64,000 nucleotides of DNA from Flavobacterium weaverense (GTDB lineage Bacteria; Bacteroidota; Bacteroidia; Flavobacteriales; Flavobacteriaceae). The stretch is from assembly GCF_003688495.1 (NCBI RefSeq), contig NZ_REFH01000008.1, positions 248,001-312,000 of the forward strand. Direction: 5' to 3'. The translations under genes and the position numbers were made by a program. The notes under the pieces were generated by a model. The model made no database searches and had not been told where the DNA came from. It worked only from the letters and a program-made list of their open reading frames with translations. Positions 7,577 through 16,817 of this stretch are shown here, piece by piece. Each line of letters opens with the position of its first letter. The first letter of the stretch is position 1.

Positions 7577-8677
7577 CTATATCGCCTCAAATAATTTTCC
7601 TGGTAATGGTCTAATTACTCCTTTCAATTCCATATTCAACAACATCCCTGAGATTTTATAAATTGGAAAATCGCAGCGCAAAGCAATAATATCCATTAGT
7701 TCTTTCCCTGTTTTCAACAAATAATCATATACTTTTTGTTCATCATCTTCTAAAGTGACAAACAATTGCTTTTGAACTGGCTTTGTTTTCTGTTCAATAT
7801 CCCAATTTAAAATATAAACTAAATCTGCAGCGCTGGTGAGTACATTTGCTTTTTGGGTTTTAATCAAGTTGTTGCAACCTTGACTGTATTTGTCGGTTAC
7901 TCGACCGGGAACGGCAAAAACATCACGATTGTAATCATTTGCGATATTTGCGGTAATCAAGGAACCACCTCTATCGGCAGACTCTATTACGATAGTTGCT
8001 TCGCTCATTCCGGCAACAATACGGTTTCTTTTTACGAAATTCTCTTTATCTGGATTTGAAGAACTCCAAAACTCAGTCATAAAACCACCATTTTGCTCCA
8101 CCTTTGCAACGTACTTTTTATGCGTTTTAGGATAGATTTGGTTTAATCCATGCGCCACTACTCCTATCGTTTGTAGATTATTTTCCATGGCAAGTTGATG
8201 GGCTACAATATCAACACCGTAAGCAAATCCGCTAACAATTATGGGATCTAATGGAGCCAAATCTTCAATTAGTTTACGGCAAAATTCAGTTCCATAAGAA
8301 GTAATTTGGCGCGTTCCTACAATACTGATTATTCTTCTATTTTTTAGGTTTATATTTCCCGATGTAAATAATAAAAGTGGTCCATCAATACAATGTTTTA
8401 AGCGTTCAGGATAATTTTCATCTTGAAAATGCGCTACATTGATATTATTGGTTTTTATATATTCCAACTCTAAATTCGCTTTATCGAAAACGGATTGATC
8501 TTTTAAATTTTTAAGAAGTACTGAGCCTACTCCATCAATTCCAGCTAGTTGAGAAGATTTAGCTTTAAAAATAGCTTCGGCAGTTCCTAAATGTGTCAAT
8601 AGTTTCTTAGCCATAATGTCACCGACTCCGTCGATTCTCTGCAACGCTAATAAATAAAATAAATCCTGCTCGTTCAT
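7577..8677 (-). CDS. dprA: DNA-processing protein DprA
   Basis: 366 residues. DprA binds incoming single-stranded DNA and loads RecA during natural transformation. An N-terminal helix-hairpin-helix region (about 8-58, IDGVGDIMAKKLL and IDGVGSVLLKNL) precedes the Rossmann-type DprA core. That core shows GTRQITSYG at 121-129 and SGFAYGVDIVAH at 149-160. A winged-helix domain of the DprA C-terminal type occupies about 310-366. All family landmarks are present at normal length, so it looks functional. It is divergent from the HU/SPOR gene. Confidence 0.96.
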   Translation of the reverse strand: MNEQDLFYLLALQRIDGVGDIMAKKLLTHLGTAEAIFKAKSSQLAGIDGVGSVLLKNLKDQSVFDKANLELEYIKTNNINVAHFQDENYPERLKHCIDGPLLLFTSGNINLKNRRIISIVGTRQITSYGTEFCRKLIEDLAPLDPIIVSGFAYGVDIVAHQLAMENNLQTIGVVAHGLNQIYPKTHKKYVAKVEQNGGFMTEFWSSSNPDKENFVKRNRIVAGMSEATIVIESADRGGSLITANIANDYNRDVFAVPGRVTDKYSQGCNNLIKTQKANVLTSAADLVYILNWDIEQKTKPVQKQLFVTLEDDEQKVYDYLLKTGKELMDIIALRCDFPIYKISGMLLNMELKGVIRPLPGKLFEAI

Positions 8678-8744
8678 GCTAATTATTTGAGTGTGAAATG
8701 TATAAAATTTTACGTGAATTGTTAATAAAAATTGTGAATAAAAT

Positions 8745-8774
8745 TTTGATAACTATTTTGGTTGGCTAACTTTG
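8745..8774 (+). promoter_or_regulatory. Housekeeping promoter of the HU/SPOR gene
   Basis: TTTG at 8745-8748 and TAACTTTG at 8767-8774, with an 18-nt spacer, match the Bacteroidota minus-33/minus-7 consensus. The ATG at 8780 is only 5 nt further on, so the transcript would be leaderless or nearly so. Confidence 0.75.
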
Positions 8775-8779
8775 TCAGT

Positions 8780-9727
8780 ATGAAAATCGAACTATACATC
8801 GCGCAGCTATTATACCGTTATCAATGTGTAACTGTTCCTGGTTTTGGAGCATTTTTGACTGAGATTCAATCAGCTCAATTAAATGAAAGTTCGAATTCTT
8901 TTTCTCCTCCAAAAAAGAAAATTGCTTTCAATACTAATTTGAAAAGTAACGATGGCTTACTTGCTAATCATATTGCATTAGCTGAAAATACGTCTTATGA
9001 TTATGTTTTAAGCGCTATTCAGCATGAAGTTTTTAATTGGAAAAAAACATTAGAAGAAAATAGTGTACTTGCGATAAAAAACGTTGGAGATATTCGTTTG
9101 AATGCGGATAAAAACATGATTTTCACTCCGTATGATCAAGCGAACTATTTGACGAGTTCATTTGGTCTAGCGTCATTTGTTTCACCGCTAGTAAAAAGAG
9201 AGATCTTCGAAAAAGAAATTGAAGCAATTGAAGATACTACTATAATAAATATGGTTACTGAAGAAACTAGAACTTCAAATCCATACTTAAAATATGCAGC
9301 GATTTTTGTACTAGCACTTGGACTTGCTGGAAGTGTTGGTTATCCAATGTACCAAAACCAAATAGCATCTGAGACAATTTTAGTAAAAACTGCAGTACAA
9401 AAACAAGTTCAAAATAAAATTCAGGAAGCAACTTTCTTCATTGAAAGTCCAGTTCCTGCTGTTACCCTTACTATAAAATCTGATAAAGAAGTTAAAATGC
9501 CGTATCACATTATGGCTGGAGTATATAGAGAAGAAAAAAATGCTAATAGAACATTGAGAATATTGACTCGTTTAGGATACGATGCAAAACGAATTGCACC
9601 AAATAAAAATGGTTTTTATCCAGTTTTATATGGTAGCTACGCCACTTTTGCTGAAGCAGAAAAGGCTAAAAAAGAAATTAACATCAAGCACAATCCTGAA
9701 GCATGGATATTGATTGAGTCATTATAA
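8780..9727 (+). CDS. HU-domain and SPOR-domain membrane protein
   Basis: 315 residues from ATG 8780. I reject the in-frame TTG 18 nt upstream because it lies within the promoter. Residues about 1-130 resemble the HU-like (CCDC81-type) domains of Bacteroidota, with VTVPGFGAFL near the N-terminus. One transmembrane helix lies at about 171-190, and the C-terminal 70 residues form a SPOR-type domain (YHIMAGVYREEKNANRTL and YPVLYGSYATFAEAEKAK). SPOR domains bind denuded peptidoglycan at division sites, so this protein may link DNA or a cytoplasmic partner to the septum. The linkage is inference. Confidence 0.85.
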   Translation: MKIELYIAQLLYRYQCVTVPGFGAFLTEIQSAQLNESSNSFSPPKKKIAFNTNLKSNDGLLANHIALAENTSYDYVLSAIQHEVFNWKKTLEENSVLAIKNVGDIRLNADKNMIFTPYDQANYLTSSFGLASFVSPLVKREIFEKEIEAIEDTTIINMVTEETRTSNPYLKYAAIFVLALGLAGSVGYPMYQNQIASETILVKTAVQKQVQNKIQEATFFIESPVPAVTLTIKSDKEVKMPYHIMAGVYREEKNANRTLRILTRLGYDAKRIAPNKNGFYPVLYGSYATFAEAEKAKKEINIKHNPEAWILIESL

Positions 9728-9745
9728 TATTTAAATTACAATTTA

Positions 9746-9788
9746 AAAACACCCCAAATAGCATTTAGCTTTTTGGGGTGTTTTTTTT
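9746..9788 (+). terminator. Terminator of the HU/SPOR gene
   Basis: A perfect 13-bp stem (9746-9758 with 9772-9784) carrying CACCCC/GGGGTG is followed by eight or more T. Confidence 0.92.
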
Positions 9789-9982
9789 GAAATGCATTTC
9801 ATTTCTCTAATAAGAAATTAAAAATTAATTTTCTTGAAGCCCTTTTTAAATCGTTGAGGCTTAAAATATAGTGGAGCTAACTACTATTGTGTTTTTATTG
9901 AATTCTTTTGTTAAAACAGCTGGTTTCAGCGTAATTCTCCAACATAGCAGGCTATTTAAAATATAATTCACGGAATTGATTG

Positions 9983-11902
9983 TTACAGAGTATTAGCAGC
10001 GTCATATCCCGTTTTAATCGCATGTGAAATATCAGCAACTTCATTACAATCCCCTACTTTGATAACTTCAATTCCTGCATTACTCAGCTCACTCGTGTCA
10101 AATACCACGGAACGAGAACCAATCGCTGTAACCACAAAATCACACGAAATTTGGACCTCGCAACCATCTTTGCTTTCACAGATTATACCTGTAGCAAAAA
10201 TACTTTTTACTTGGTGTCCAGTAAACTGCTCAACTCCATAAGTTTTAAAGTTTTCTAGCAGTGTGGGCAAAACAGTATTACTTATTCCCGTTGCAATAAT
10301 ATCTTCCTTTTCTATCAACAGCACTTTACATCCTTGTTCTGCAAGATATTCTGCAGTTTCAGAGCCTACTAAACCAGCACCAATTACAGCAACCCGTCCA
10401 TGAACTTTTTGTTCTCCTGATAGAACTTTCCATGAGTCGCAAACATTTGCTCCATTAATTCCATCAATATCAGGAGCAAAACTAGATGCTCCAACCGCAA
10501 CAATCACCGCATCAGGCTTTAATTCGATTATACTTGCAATCGTAGCTGTTTGACCCAAGCGAACTGTAACTCCTTCAATACTTACAGCATTTGCTAAATC
10601 TTGCACTGCACGATGCATTTCTCTTTTGCGTGGCGGCACATCGGCGATATTTAATTGCCCACCCAAACGATTTTGCTTATCATAAAGTATGACTTTGTGA
10701 CCTTTTTTTGCAGCCACTCTAGCCGCCTCAAGTCCAGCTGGCCCACCACCGATAACGACTACACTTTTTTTAATTTCAGCGGGAATAATGGAACGAGTTT
10801 GCTCAAAACCATTCTCAGCGTTAAGTACACACGCTACAAAAGCGCGATTTTGAATATTATCGGTGCATCCTCGATTACAGGATATACAACGACGAATATC
10901 ACAGCCTTTCCCTATTTTCGTTTTATTGATCCAATCTGGATCAGCTAATAATGCACGACCAAGTCCAATCATATCAGCTTTTCCACTTTCTAGAATATTT
11001 TCAGCCATTTCAGGATCGATAATTCTGCCTACAGCGCTAACTGGAATGCTAACCGCCCCTTTGACAATACCTGCAATATCAACAAAGAAACCATAGGGCT
11101 GAACTCCCATCGGCGGAATGGTATCTGCTAAATTGCCAGTATGGTTGGCTTGTGCAACGTGCAACATATCGACACCTGCATCTTCGAGCCATTTTGCAAA
11201 TTGTGGAGCATCAATTAAATCTATTCCGCCTTTTCCTCTTTCAGGTGTAACTACGGGAAATTTATATTCAATTATTCTAGTGGGAACTGCTTCTTTCAAA
11301 GCTTTAACCAACATCAGAGCAAATCGCGTTCGATTCTCTAGAGACCCACCAAACTTATCTGTGCGGAAATTCATTTTTGTACTACTTAGTGCTCCTACTA
11401 ATCGGTCACCATGAATTTGGATTACATCAACACCTGCTTTTTCGGCACGAATGGCACAATCGCACATTTTTTTTATAATGCCGAGTAAAGTAGTTTCACT
11501 CACCTCATTTACGAAAAACTCCATATCATGATGCAGTTTCACTCGAACCTGATCCATTTTACCACTATCAAAAAGAGCATTAATTGCGTCGCAATCATAT
11601 TCTGGGTGAAATATTTGAACGCCTAACTTTGCTCCATGCGCATGTACACTTTCAGCAAGTAAACGGAAACTTTCTATTTGGCTATCATCAAAAAGTTTAG
11701 GCGTAGGTGCGAAACTACGTATGGGTGCTACATCACCTAGAACAATGTAACCTACTCCACCTTGCGCGAGTCGGGTATAAAAGGCTCTGCTTTGAGGACT
11801 AATGCTACCATCTTTATCTTCATAACCTGTTGTAAGTGGCGGAAACATAATACGGTTTTTAAGTACAATATTGCCTACGGTTATGGGTTCTAAAATTTTC
11901 AT
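9983..11902 (-). CDS. Old-yellow-enzyme-type NADH:flavin oxidoreductase with FeS and FAD/NAD domains
   Basis: 639 residues with the layout of 2,4-dienoyl-CoA reductase. An FMN-binding TIM barrel covers about 1-330. A 4Fe-4S motif follows with the family spacing C-x2-C-x3-C-x11-C (CISCNRGC then VAC). Two nucleotide-binding folds come next (VVVIGGGPAGLEA and VAVIGAGLVGSETA). FRTDKFGGSLENR is the conserved barrel motif. Oddly, the usual QLxHxGR reads QIFHPEYDC, and the second active-site His (normally HGAHG) is replaced in IHGDRL. The substrate probably differs from dienoyl-CoA and cannot be named. It seems monocistronic. Confidence 0.88.
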   Translation of the reverse strand: MKILEPITVGNIVLKNRIMFPPLTTGYEDKDGSISPQSRAFYTRLAQGGVGYIVLGDVAPIRSFAPTPKLFDDSQIESFRLLAESVHAHGAKLGVQIFHPEYDCDAINALFDSGKMDQVRVKLHHDMEFFVNEVSETTLLGIIKKMCDCAIRAEKAGVDVIQIHGDRLVGALSSTKMNFRTDKFGGSLENRTRFALMLVKALKEAVPTRIIEYKFPVVTPERGKGGIDLIDAPQFAKWLEDAGVDMLHVAQANHTGNLADTIPPMGVQPYGFFVDIAGIVKGAVSIPVSAVGRIIDPEMAENILESGKADMIGLGRALLADPDWINKTKIGKGCDIRRCISCNRGCTDNIQNRAFVACVLNAENGFEQTRSIIPAEIKKSVVVIGGGPAGLEAARVAAKKGHKVILYDKQNRLGGQLNIADVPPRKREMHRAVQDLANAVSIEGVTVRLGQTATIASIIELKPDAVIVAVGASSFAPDIDGINGANVCDSWKVLSGEQKVHGRVAVIGAGLVGSETAEYLAEQGCKVLLIEKEDIIATGISNTVLPTLLENFKTYGVEQFTGHQVKSIFATGIICESKDGCEVQISCDFVVTAIGSRSVVFDTSELSNAGIEVIKVGDCNEVADISHAIKTGYDAANTL

Positions 11903-12287
11903 ATTTACAATTTCAAAATGACTAGTAAAATTAGCCTAAACATAAATGGCTAAAGATGATAAAAGTCATTACAATATTGAGATAATGAAAACGAGTTTTA
12001 TACAGGGAAAAGCATTGGTAATGATTTGAAGAATTTTAATAATTGAACGTCGCTTATTATGATTATCTAAATATGCTCGAACAAGGTAACCTGACGACAA
12101 TCTAATTTCAGTTTTTGCGTGTACTATCAATGACTGTTGAGATTACTTCTACTTGTAATAAATTAAATGTAGTTCCACTTTTTTTTGGGTACAAGCGGGC
12201 CGGTCGCAATAACATTTATTAACAATAAAGCTAGCAACAGAAGAAAGGAAAAGTCTGATAATGAAATTCTATTCGAAAATTTAAATC
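11903..12287. other. Gene-free stretch
   Basis: 385 bases between the oxidoreductase start and the helicase 3' end. It should hold the oxidoreductase promoter. I see no coding frame, repeat or RNA fold that I can support. Confidence 0.5.
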
Positions 12288-14555
12288 CTAATTCAAGCTC
12301 GCTTTATACATTCTTGCTTCGTTCCACGTGAATTTGTCACTATTTTTCTCCATTAGTGCATTCAACGATTCTTCTTTGTAACCTTGAAATGCTTGCGCTA
12401 AAGTCTGAATTTTATCCTTAGGTAAAACTTCAGATATAGAGACCGCTTTTGTTTGTATTAATTGCACAAAATGAGAATAAATAGTTTGCTTAGTCAGTAC
12501 TCTAATCGTTGCGATATCATCTATAGATTTTTTATCCACCCACAGTTCATAAGTTTCTTGAACGGTAGATTTTTTAGGAGCTTTTGCTTTTGTTTTTTTA
12601 GAAGTGTAGCGCTCTATATCTTTATCATCATCAATCAAAGTTATGTTGACTTTCTTGAATTGCTCTTGAATAGAAGAGGTTTTTCGGCTGATGTATTTCT
12701 TAATCTCGTCGGATGTCAGCTTCTCTTTCGAAATAGTTTCTCCAGCAACAACAGTTTCTATTAATAACTTGGCTTTCATTAATTGTAAAACAGCTTTAGT
12801 TTGCCAATCTTCTAAAACAACCAATTCATCATAATACGATTTGGCTTTCTTGCTTCTTTGAACTTCTTCAATTTTCCAAAGTATTTCAAATACTAATTCG
12901 TCCATTGGTTTGAAAAAGTAACTAAAAGCTGCATCAATACGTTCTGACACATGATGTAAGTCAACAGTCTCTTGACTAAAAAGTTTGTTTAATTGTGCAA
13001 TAAATTTTTTAGATGGATCCAAAAGTTGTTCCATAATATCCATTTGCTTTGCAGCCCAAATCGCCTGTTTAGATTTTACAGAGCTTTCACTATTTTCATT
13101 ATAACTAAATTTATGATTCCGCCATTCTTGGGCTAAATCTGACCAATTAAAACTACTAATCAAATAGTTATGAATAAAATTCTTAGTTTCAAAGTGCAGC
13201 GCATTCGCTAAAAAGTCATCAGTAGCTTTATTAAGCGAATAGTCCATCACATCTTGATCATTTGAAATACCGTTCATACGAAGCGGAGAAAGCAAAATAA
13301 GCCCTTCTAACGATCGCAAACGCGATAAAGCAACATATGCTTGTCCAGGGAGAAAAACTTGAGAAACATCCAGCGCTGCTTTGTCAAAAGTTAATCCTTG
13401 ACTTTTATGCACTGTAATAGCCCAAGCTAATTTAATAGGATAATGAACAAATGTTCCTAAAACTTCTTCTTCAATTTCCTTGGTAGTTTCATCTACTTTG
13501 TATCGAATGTTTTTCCATTCATATTTGTCAACTTCGATAGTTTTATTCTCTTCTGGAAAATGAACCAAAATTTCCTGACTTGCTAGAGACTTTATAATTC
13601 CCATTTTACCGTTGAAATAGTTTTTATCTGCAGATAAATCATTTTTGACAAACATCACCTGCGCTCCTACTTTTAATTGTAATTTTTCCTCTACTGGGAA
13701 AATTTTCTCAGGGAAATCACCAACAATATCTGGAGTATAAAAAACTAAATTTCCTTGTAAATCTTGCAAAGCCTGCGCATTCATCGTATCCGCTTTGTTA
13801 TTATGCGTGGTAAGCGTAATATAACCTTTGTTAGCTTTTAAATCAAAGTCGGGTTTTACATATTTATTTAACGTTTGAATATCTTGTTGCGAGATCTGGT
13901 TGTTCCTTAGATTGTTCAACACCGAAATAAAAGTATCATCCGTCTGTCGGAATATTTTCGATAATTCTATATACAATGGAGGGTTTTGTTGCACAACATG
14001 TGAATGAAAAAAGAACTTTCCACGATAATAGGTTTTCAATGTTCGCCATTCTTCATCGCGAATTACCGGTGGCAATTGCAATAAATCACCAATAAATAAA
14101 ACTTGAACACCACCAAAAGGCATAGGTTTCTTGCGTACCGATTGCATCATGTAATCCATGGCGTCCAATAAATCAGAGCGCAACATACTAACTTCATCAA
14201 TAATTAGTAATTCCATATTCCGAATCACTGATTTCTTCAATCCACTCATCTTAAAATGACGGCGCAAAGTAGCTTTAGTCTCAAATTTAGTACTATCAGA
14301 AAATTGTGGAGCAGAATTATCAGGAATAAATCCACCAAATGGGAGTTGGAACATAGAATGAATAGTCACTCCACCTGCATTTAAAGCCGCGATACCTGTG
14401 GGTGCAACAACTACCGTGTTTTTATGTGTGGTTTGGATAATCTCCCTTAATAAAGTCGTTTTTCCAGTACCTGCTTTTCCAGTAAGAAAAACGGAACGAT
14501 GTGTCTGATTGATAAAACGTAAAGTGTAAGCAGCGGCTTCTGAAATTGTTTGCAT
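12288..14555 (-). CDS. PIF1-like superfamily 1B DNA helicase with C-terminal helix-turn-helix
   Basis: 755 residues. Walker A GKAGTGKTT is at 26-34 and Walker B IIDEVSML at 118-125. The late SF1B motifs are present around AWAITVHKSQGLTFD and QAYVALSRLRSLEGL. This matches PIF1/RecD-like helicases that unwind 5'-to-3' and clear structured DNA such as G-quadruplexes. The last 130 residues contain an HTH_40-like domain (DIATIRVLTKQTIYSHF), a common fusion in Bacteroidota. The start ATG gives the usual MQTISEAAAYTLRFI. There is no operon partner. Confidence 0.9.
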   Translation of the reverse strand: MQTISEAAAYTLRFINQTHRSVFLTGKAGTGKTTLLREIIQTTHKNTVVVAPTGIAALNAGGVTIHSMFQLPFGGFIPDNSAPQFSDSTKFETKATLRRHFKMSGLKKSVIRNMELLIIDEVSMLRSDLLDAMDYMMQSVRKKPMPFGGVQVLFIGDLLQLPPVIRDEEWRTLKTYYRGKFFFHSHVVQQNPPLYIELSKIFRQTDDTFISVLNNLRNNQISQQDIQTLNKYVKPDFDLKANKGYITLTTHNNKADTMNAQALQDLQGNLVFYTPDIVGDFPEKIFPVEEKLQLKVGAQVMFVKNDLSADKNYFNGKMGIIKSLASQEILVHFPEENKTIEVDKYEWKNIRYKVDETTKEIEEEVLGTFVHYPIKLAWAITVHKSQGLTFDKAALDVSQVFLPGQAYVALSRLRSLEGLILLSPLRMNGISNDQDVMDYSLNKATDDFLANALHFETKNFIHNYLISSFNWSDLAQEWRNHKFSYNENSESSVKSKQAIWAAKQMDIMEQLLDPSKKFIAQLNKLFSQETVDLHHVSERIDAAFSYFFKPMDELVFEILWKIEEVQRSKKAKSYYDELVVLEDWQTKAVLQLMKAKLLIETVVAGETISKEKLTSDEIKKYISRKTSSIQEQFKKVNITLIDDDKDIERYTSKKTKAKAPKKSTVQETYELWVDKKSIDDIATIRVLTKQTIYSHFVQLIQTKAVSISEVLPKDKIQTLAQAFQGYKEESLNALMEKNSDKFTWNEARMYKASLN

Positions 14556-14643
14556 TAGACGTATAGATATGTAGCTAAAGTGTTGAAAATTAGATTTAAA
14601 ACTTTCTTTTTAACAAAATAATTCTGTTGTAACTGAAATCGAC

Positions 14644-14797
14644 TTAGCCCCGATAGTCCCGAAATTTCGGGAGAAATCCTTGAGCTTTTAAAATTGAATT
14701 TTTCTAGCCAGAAAAGAGCGACTGGAGGAGGCTCCTTTTATGGGTAAGAAAAACAATTTTTAAACGAAAGATTGTAATGCATAGCGGGATATAGCTT
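14644..14797 (-). repeat. Flavobacterial intergenic fold repeat, copy A
   Basis: Read on the minus strand it begins AAGCTATATCCCGCT, continues CATTACAATC, and has a central TAAAAGGAGCCTCC and AGTCGCTCTTTT. It ends near a CGAAATTTCGGG hairpin and GGGGCTA. It aligns with 51500-51645 at the ends and centre. The flanks of the centre pair with each other in both copies with different sequence, so a long stem-loop is conserved. Confidence 0.7.
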
Positions 14798-14833
14798 CAA
14801 AAAAAAACCTTCAATCTAAAATTAGATGAAGGT
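14797..14833 (-). terminator. Terminator of the OmpH-like gene
   Basis: CCTTC-ATCTAA pairs with TTAGAT-GAAGG (one bulged A). On the minus strand the hairpin is followed by a run of nine T. Confidence 0.88.
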
Positions 14834-14857
14834 CCTTTTACGAATTAATATAAAAAC

Positions 14858-15418
14858 TTATTTTTTTACTTCTTCTTTTTTCTCAGCTGACTTGTATTTG
14901 TCGTTCAAAGACTTAATTACCTCTTTTGTGATGTCAAATTTATCTTCAGCATATAGAATTGAAGCAGCGTCACCAGTACCGTAGATGTATGCATATCCTT
15001 TTTCTTTACCGTATGATTTGATGAATTTTTTCACACCGCTTACTAAAGAATCCATTTCTTTACCGCTTTCTTGTTGCAATTCTTGAGATAATGCTTGCTG
15101 AGCATATCCTAATTGTTGCTCTCTTTTTTGTAATTCAGCACCTTTCTTTTGAGCCCATTCTTGACCGTTTGCTTGTGCTTGTGATTGAAAACTTGCTGCT
15201 TCTTGCTTGAATCTTTTTATCTCAGCATCAAGTTGTCTTCCTTTTTCTTCTGCCTTAGACTTATATTTTGCTTCAAGGTCTTTTGCCTCTGTATATTGTT
15301 TCATTAATTCAGAAGTATCAACATAAGCGGTTTTTACTTCTTTTGCTGCTTCTGCAGGTTTGTTACAAGCAACCATTGAAATTGCTAATGCGATAAATAA
15401 TAATGCTTTTTTAGTCAT
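14858..15418 (-). CDS. OmpH/Skp-family periplasmic chaperone-like lipoprotein
   Basis: 186 residues. The signal MTKKALLFIALAISMVAC has a lipobox with Cys18. After it, VKTAYVDTSELMKQYTEAKDL is the typical OmpH start. A long coiled coil runs through about 45-125 (rich in Lys, Glu, Gln and Ala), and a C-terminal segment (GYAYIYGTGDAASILYAED) matches the end of the family. Skp proteins hold unfolded outer-membrane proteins in the periplasm; a lipid-anchored form may do this at the membrane surface. It is monocistronic with its own promoter and terminator. Confidence 0.92.
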   Translation of the reverse strand: MTKKALLFIALAISMVACNKPAEAAKEVKTAYVDTSELMKQYTEAKDLEAKYKSKAEEKGRQLDAEIKRFKQEAASFQSQAQANGQEWAQKKGAELQKREQQLGYAQQALSQELQQESGKEMDSLVSGVKKFIKSYGKEKGYAYIYGTGDAASILYAEDKFDITKEVIKSLNDKYKSAEKKEEVKK

Positions 15419-15487
15419 GTCTTTAATATTGAATTTTTGGAAATCTTAAATTTAATTTTTTTGCGTTTTGGTTTTTTGTACTTGTGA

Positions 15488-15495
15488 CAAAAATA
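15488..15495 (-). promoter_or_regulatory. Minus-7 box of the OmpH-like gene
   Basis: The minus strand reads TATTTTTG, about 70 nt before the ATG. No convincing minus-33 TTG is seen. Confidence 0.5.
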
Positions 15496-15699
15496 TAAAA
15501 AAATAGACAGTATTGGTTAAAACTTTAAAAAATGCTATTTATTTATCATATAGGATTTTATTATCACTTTAGTTTAAATTATCACTTATTACTATTATAA
15601 ATGACTTCAATATCGTTTGAATAAACAAATGTTTTAAAAATTCCAACCAATAGCTTGTTTAACGCTATAATTACTTCTTAAATGCTTTTAAAATACGTT

Positions 15700-16548
15700 T
15701 TATTTGTTTTTAAGAACGTAAATGTGTGATGAATACTCAAAATTCTGTTTTGCCTTCCAATTTGACTGTAATCCAATAAAAAATGCTTTTATAAAATTCA
15801 TTCTTCCAGTTTTGTATTTTTCTGAAAGTAGGCTCACATAAAAAGAATCAAATTTCATAGGAAGCACTTTTACTAATTCCATATCCTCTTTAGCGAATAA
15901 TTTTTTTATTGCCGTTTTAGAGAAATGCCAAAAGTGAATTGGTACATCGTAAGCAGCCCAGAATTTTCCATATTGTTTTGCATCGAAAGATTTGAAATTT
16001 GGAACAGCAATTATAAGACTTCCATTAGGTTTCAGTAAACGTTTCAATTCTTTTATTTGACTGTCTAAATTAGGAACGTGCTCCAAAACATGCCACATTG
16101 TAATTACATCAAAAGAATTGTTTTCCAATTCACTTGTTTCCTCTACAAATGATACTCCTTTAAATTTAGCAATTGCTTTAGCTTTTTCACTTGGCTCTAC
16201 TCCTACTGTGCTCCATCCATTTTCTTTAACAACTGATAAAAAATCTCCTGTTCCAGCACCGATGTCCAAAATACTTCCTTTCGAAGGTTGTAATGAATTA
16301 ACCAAATTTAATTTATTTTTTAAAGCGATAGTCTTAATAAAATGATAACATTTTTCAAACAAAGTTCTTTTACTATCCGTGTGCGAAATATAATCAACGC
16401 TCTCATAATACTTTCCCAAGTTCTCTAGACTTGGCTGCGGATAAGTGATTAACATGTCCATCTCTTCGTCATGATACAATTCAAATGTCTCTTGAGATAC
16501 AGAATAATCTTTGACCGTTAAAAAATGTTTCTTATTTGAAATGTCCAT
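15700..16548 (-). CDS. Class I SAM-dependent methyltransferase
   Basis: 282 residues. SAM-binding motif I DIGAGTGDF is at 95-103, an acidic end of strand 2 is in VGVEPS, and motif II/III is FDVITMWHVLEHVPN. This is the Methyltransf_23/11 layout. The N-terminal 60 residues contain a conserved lead-in (ELYHDEEMDMLITYPQP) common in flavobacterial methyltransferases next to polysaccharide or lipid genes. The substrate is unknown. It lies between the OmpH-like gene and mnmG on the same strand, but the 269-nt gap makes co-transcription unlikely. Confidence 0.88.
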   Translation of the reverse strand: MDISNKKHFLTVKDYSVSQETFELYHDEEMDMLITYPQPSLENLGKYYESVDYISHTDSKRTLFEKCYHFIKTIALKNKLNLVNSLQPSKGSILDIGAGTGDFLSVVKENGWSTVGVEPSEKAKAIAKFKGVSFVEETSELENNSFDVITMWHVLEHVPNLDSQIKELKRLLKPNGSLIIAVPNFKSFDAKQYGKFWAAYDVPIHFWHFSKTAIKKLFAKEDMELVKVLPMKFDSFYVSLLSEKYKTGRMNFIKAFFIGLQSNWKAKQNFEYSSHIYVLKNK

Positions 16549-16668
16549 TAATTAATATTACTATTTATAAATTTATTTTAAACTAAATCCCCAACAAAAT
16601 TTAGTTGCGTTCGGGTTTATTATTATTTTATTTTCGAATCTTGTAGCAGTAGCTTGGGCTGACACAGT

Positions 16669-16684
16669 AGTTTCACGTGGAACA
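16669..16684. other. parS-like site 1
   Basis: A 16-mer AGTTTCACGTGGAACA close to the ParB-binding consensus TGTTTCACGTGAAACA (two differences). It lies downstream of mnmG. Confidence 0.7.
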
Positions 16685-16817
16685 AAATGATTTTAGATTT
16701 GGGATTAACGATTCTTGATTTTAGATTTTATAATGACTGCTAATTCTTAAATCTGCTATTTCCAGTCACTAATTAAATCTTAAAAATCCTAAATTAAAAT
16801 TCTGCAATCTTAAATCA

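Noticed and set aside
7318..7590. Minus-strand open frame of 90 codons
   Set aside because: It runs antisense to lipoprotein C and through the terminator and has no homology-like features.
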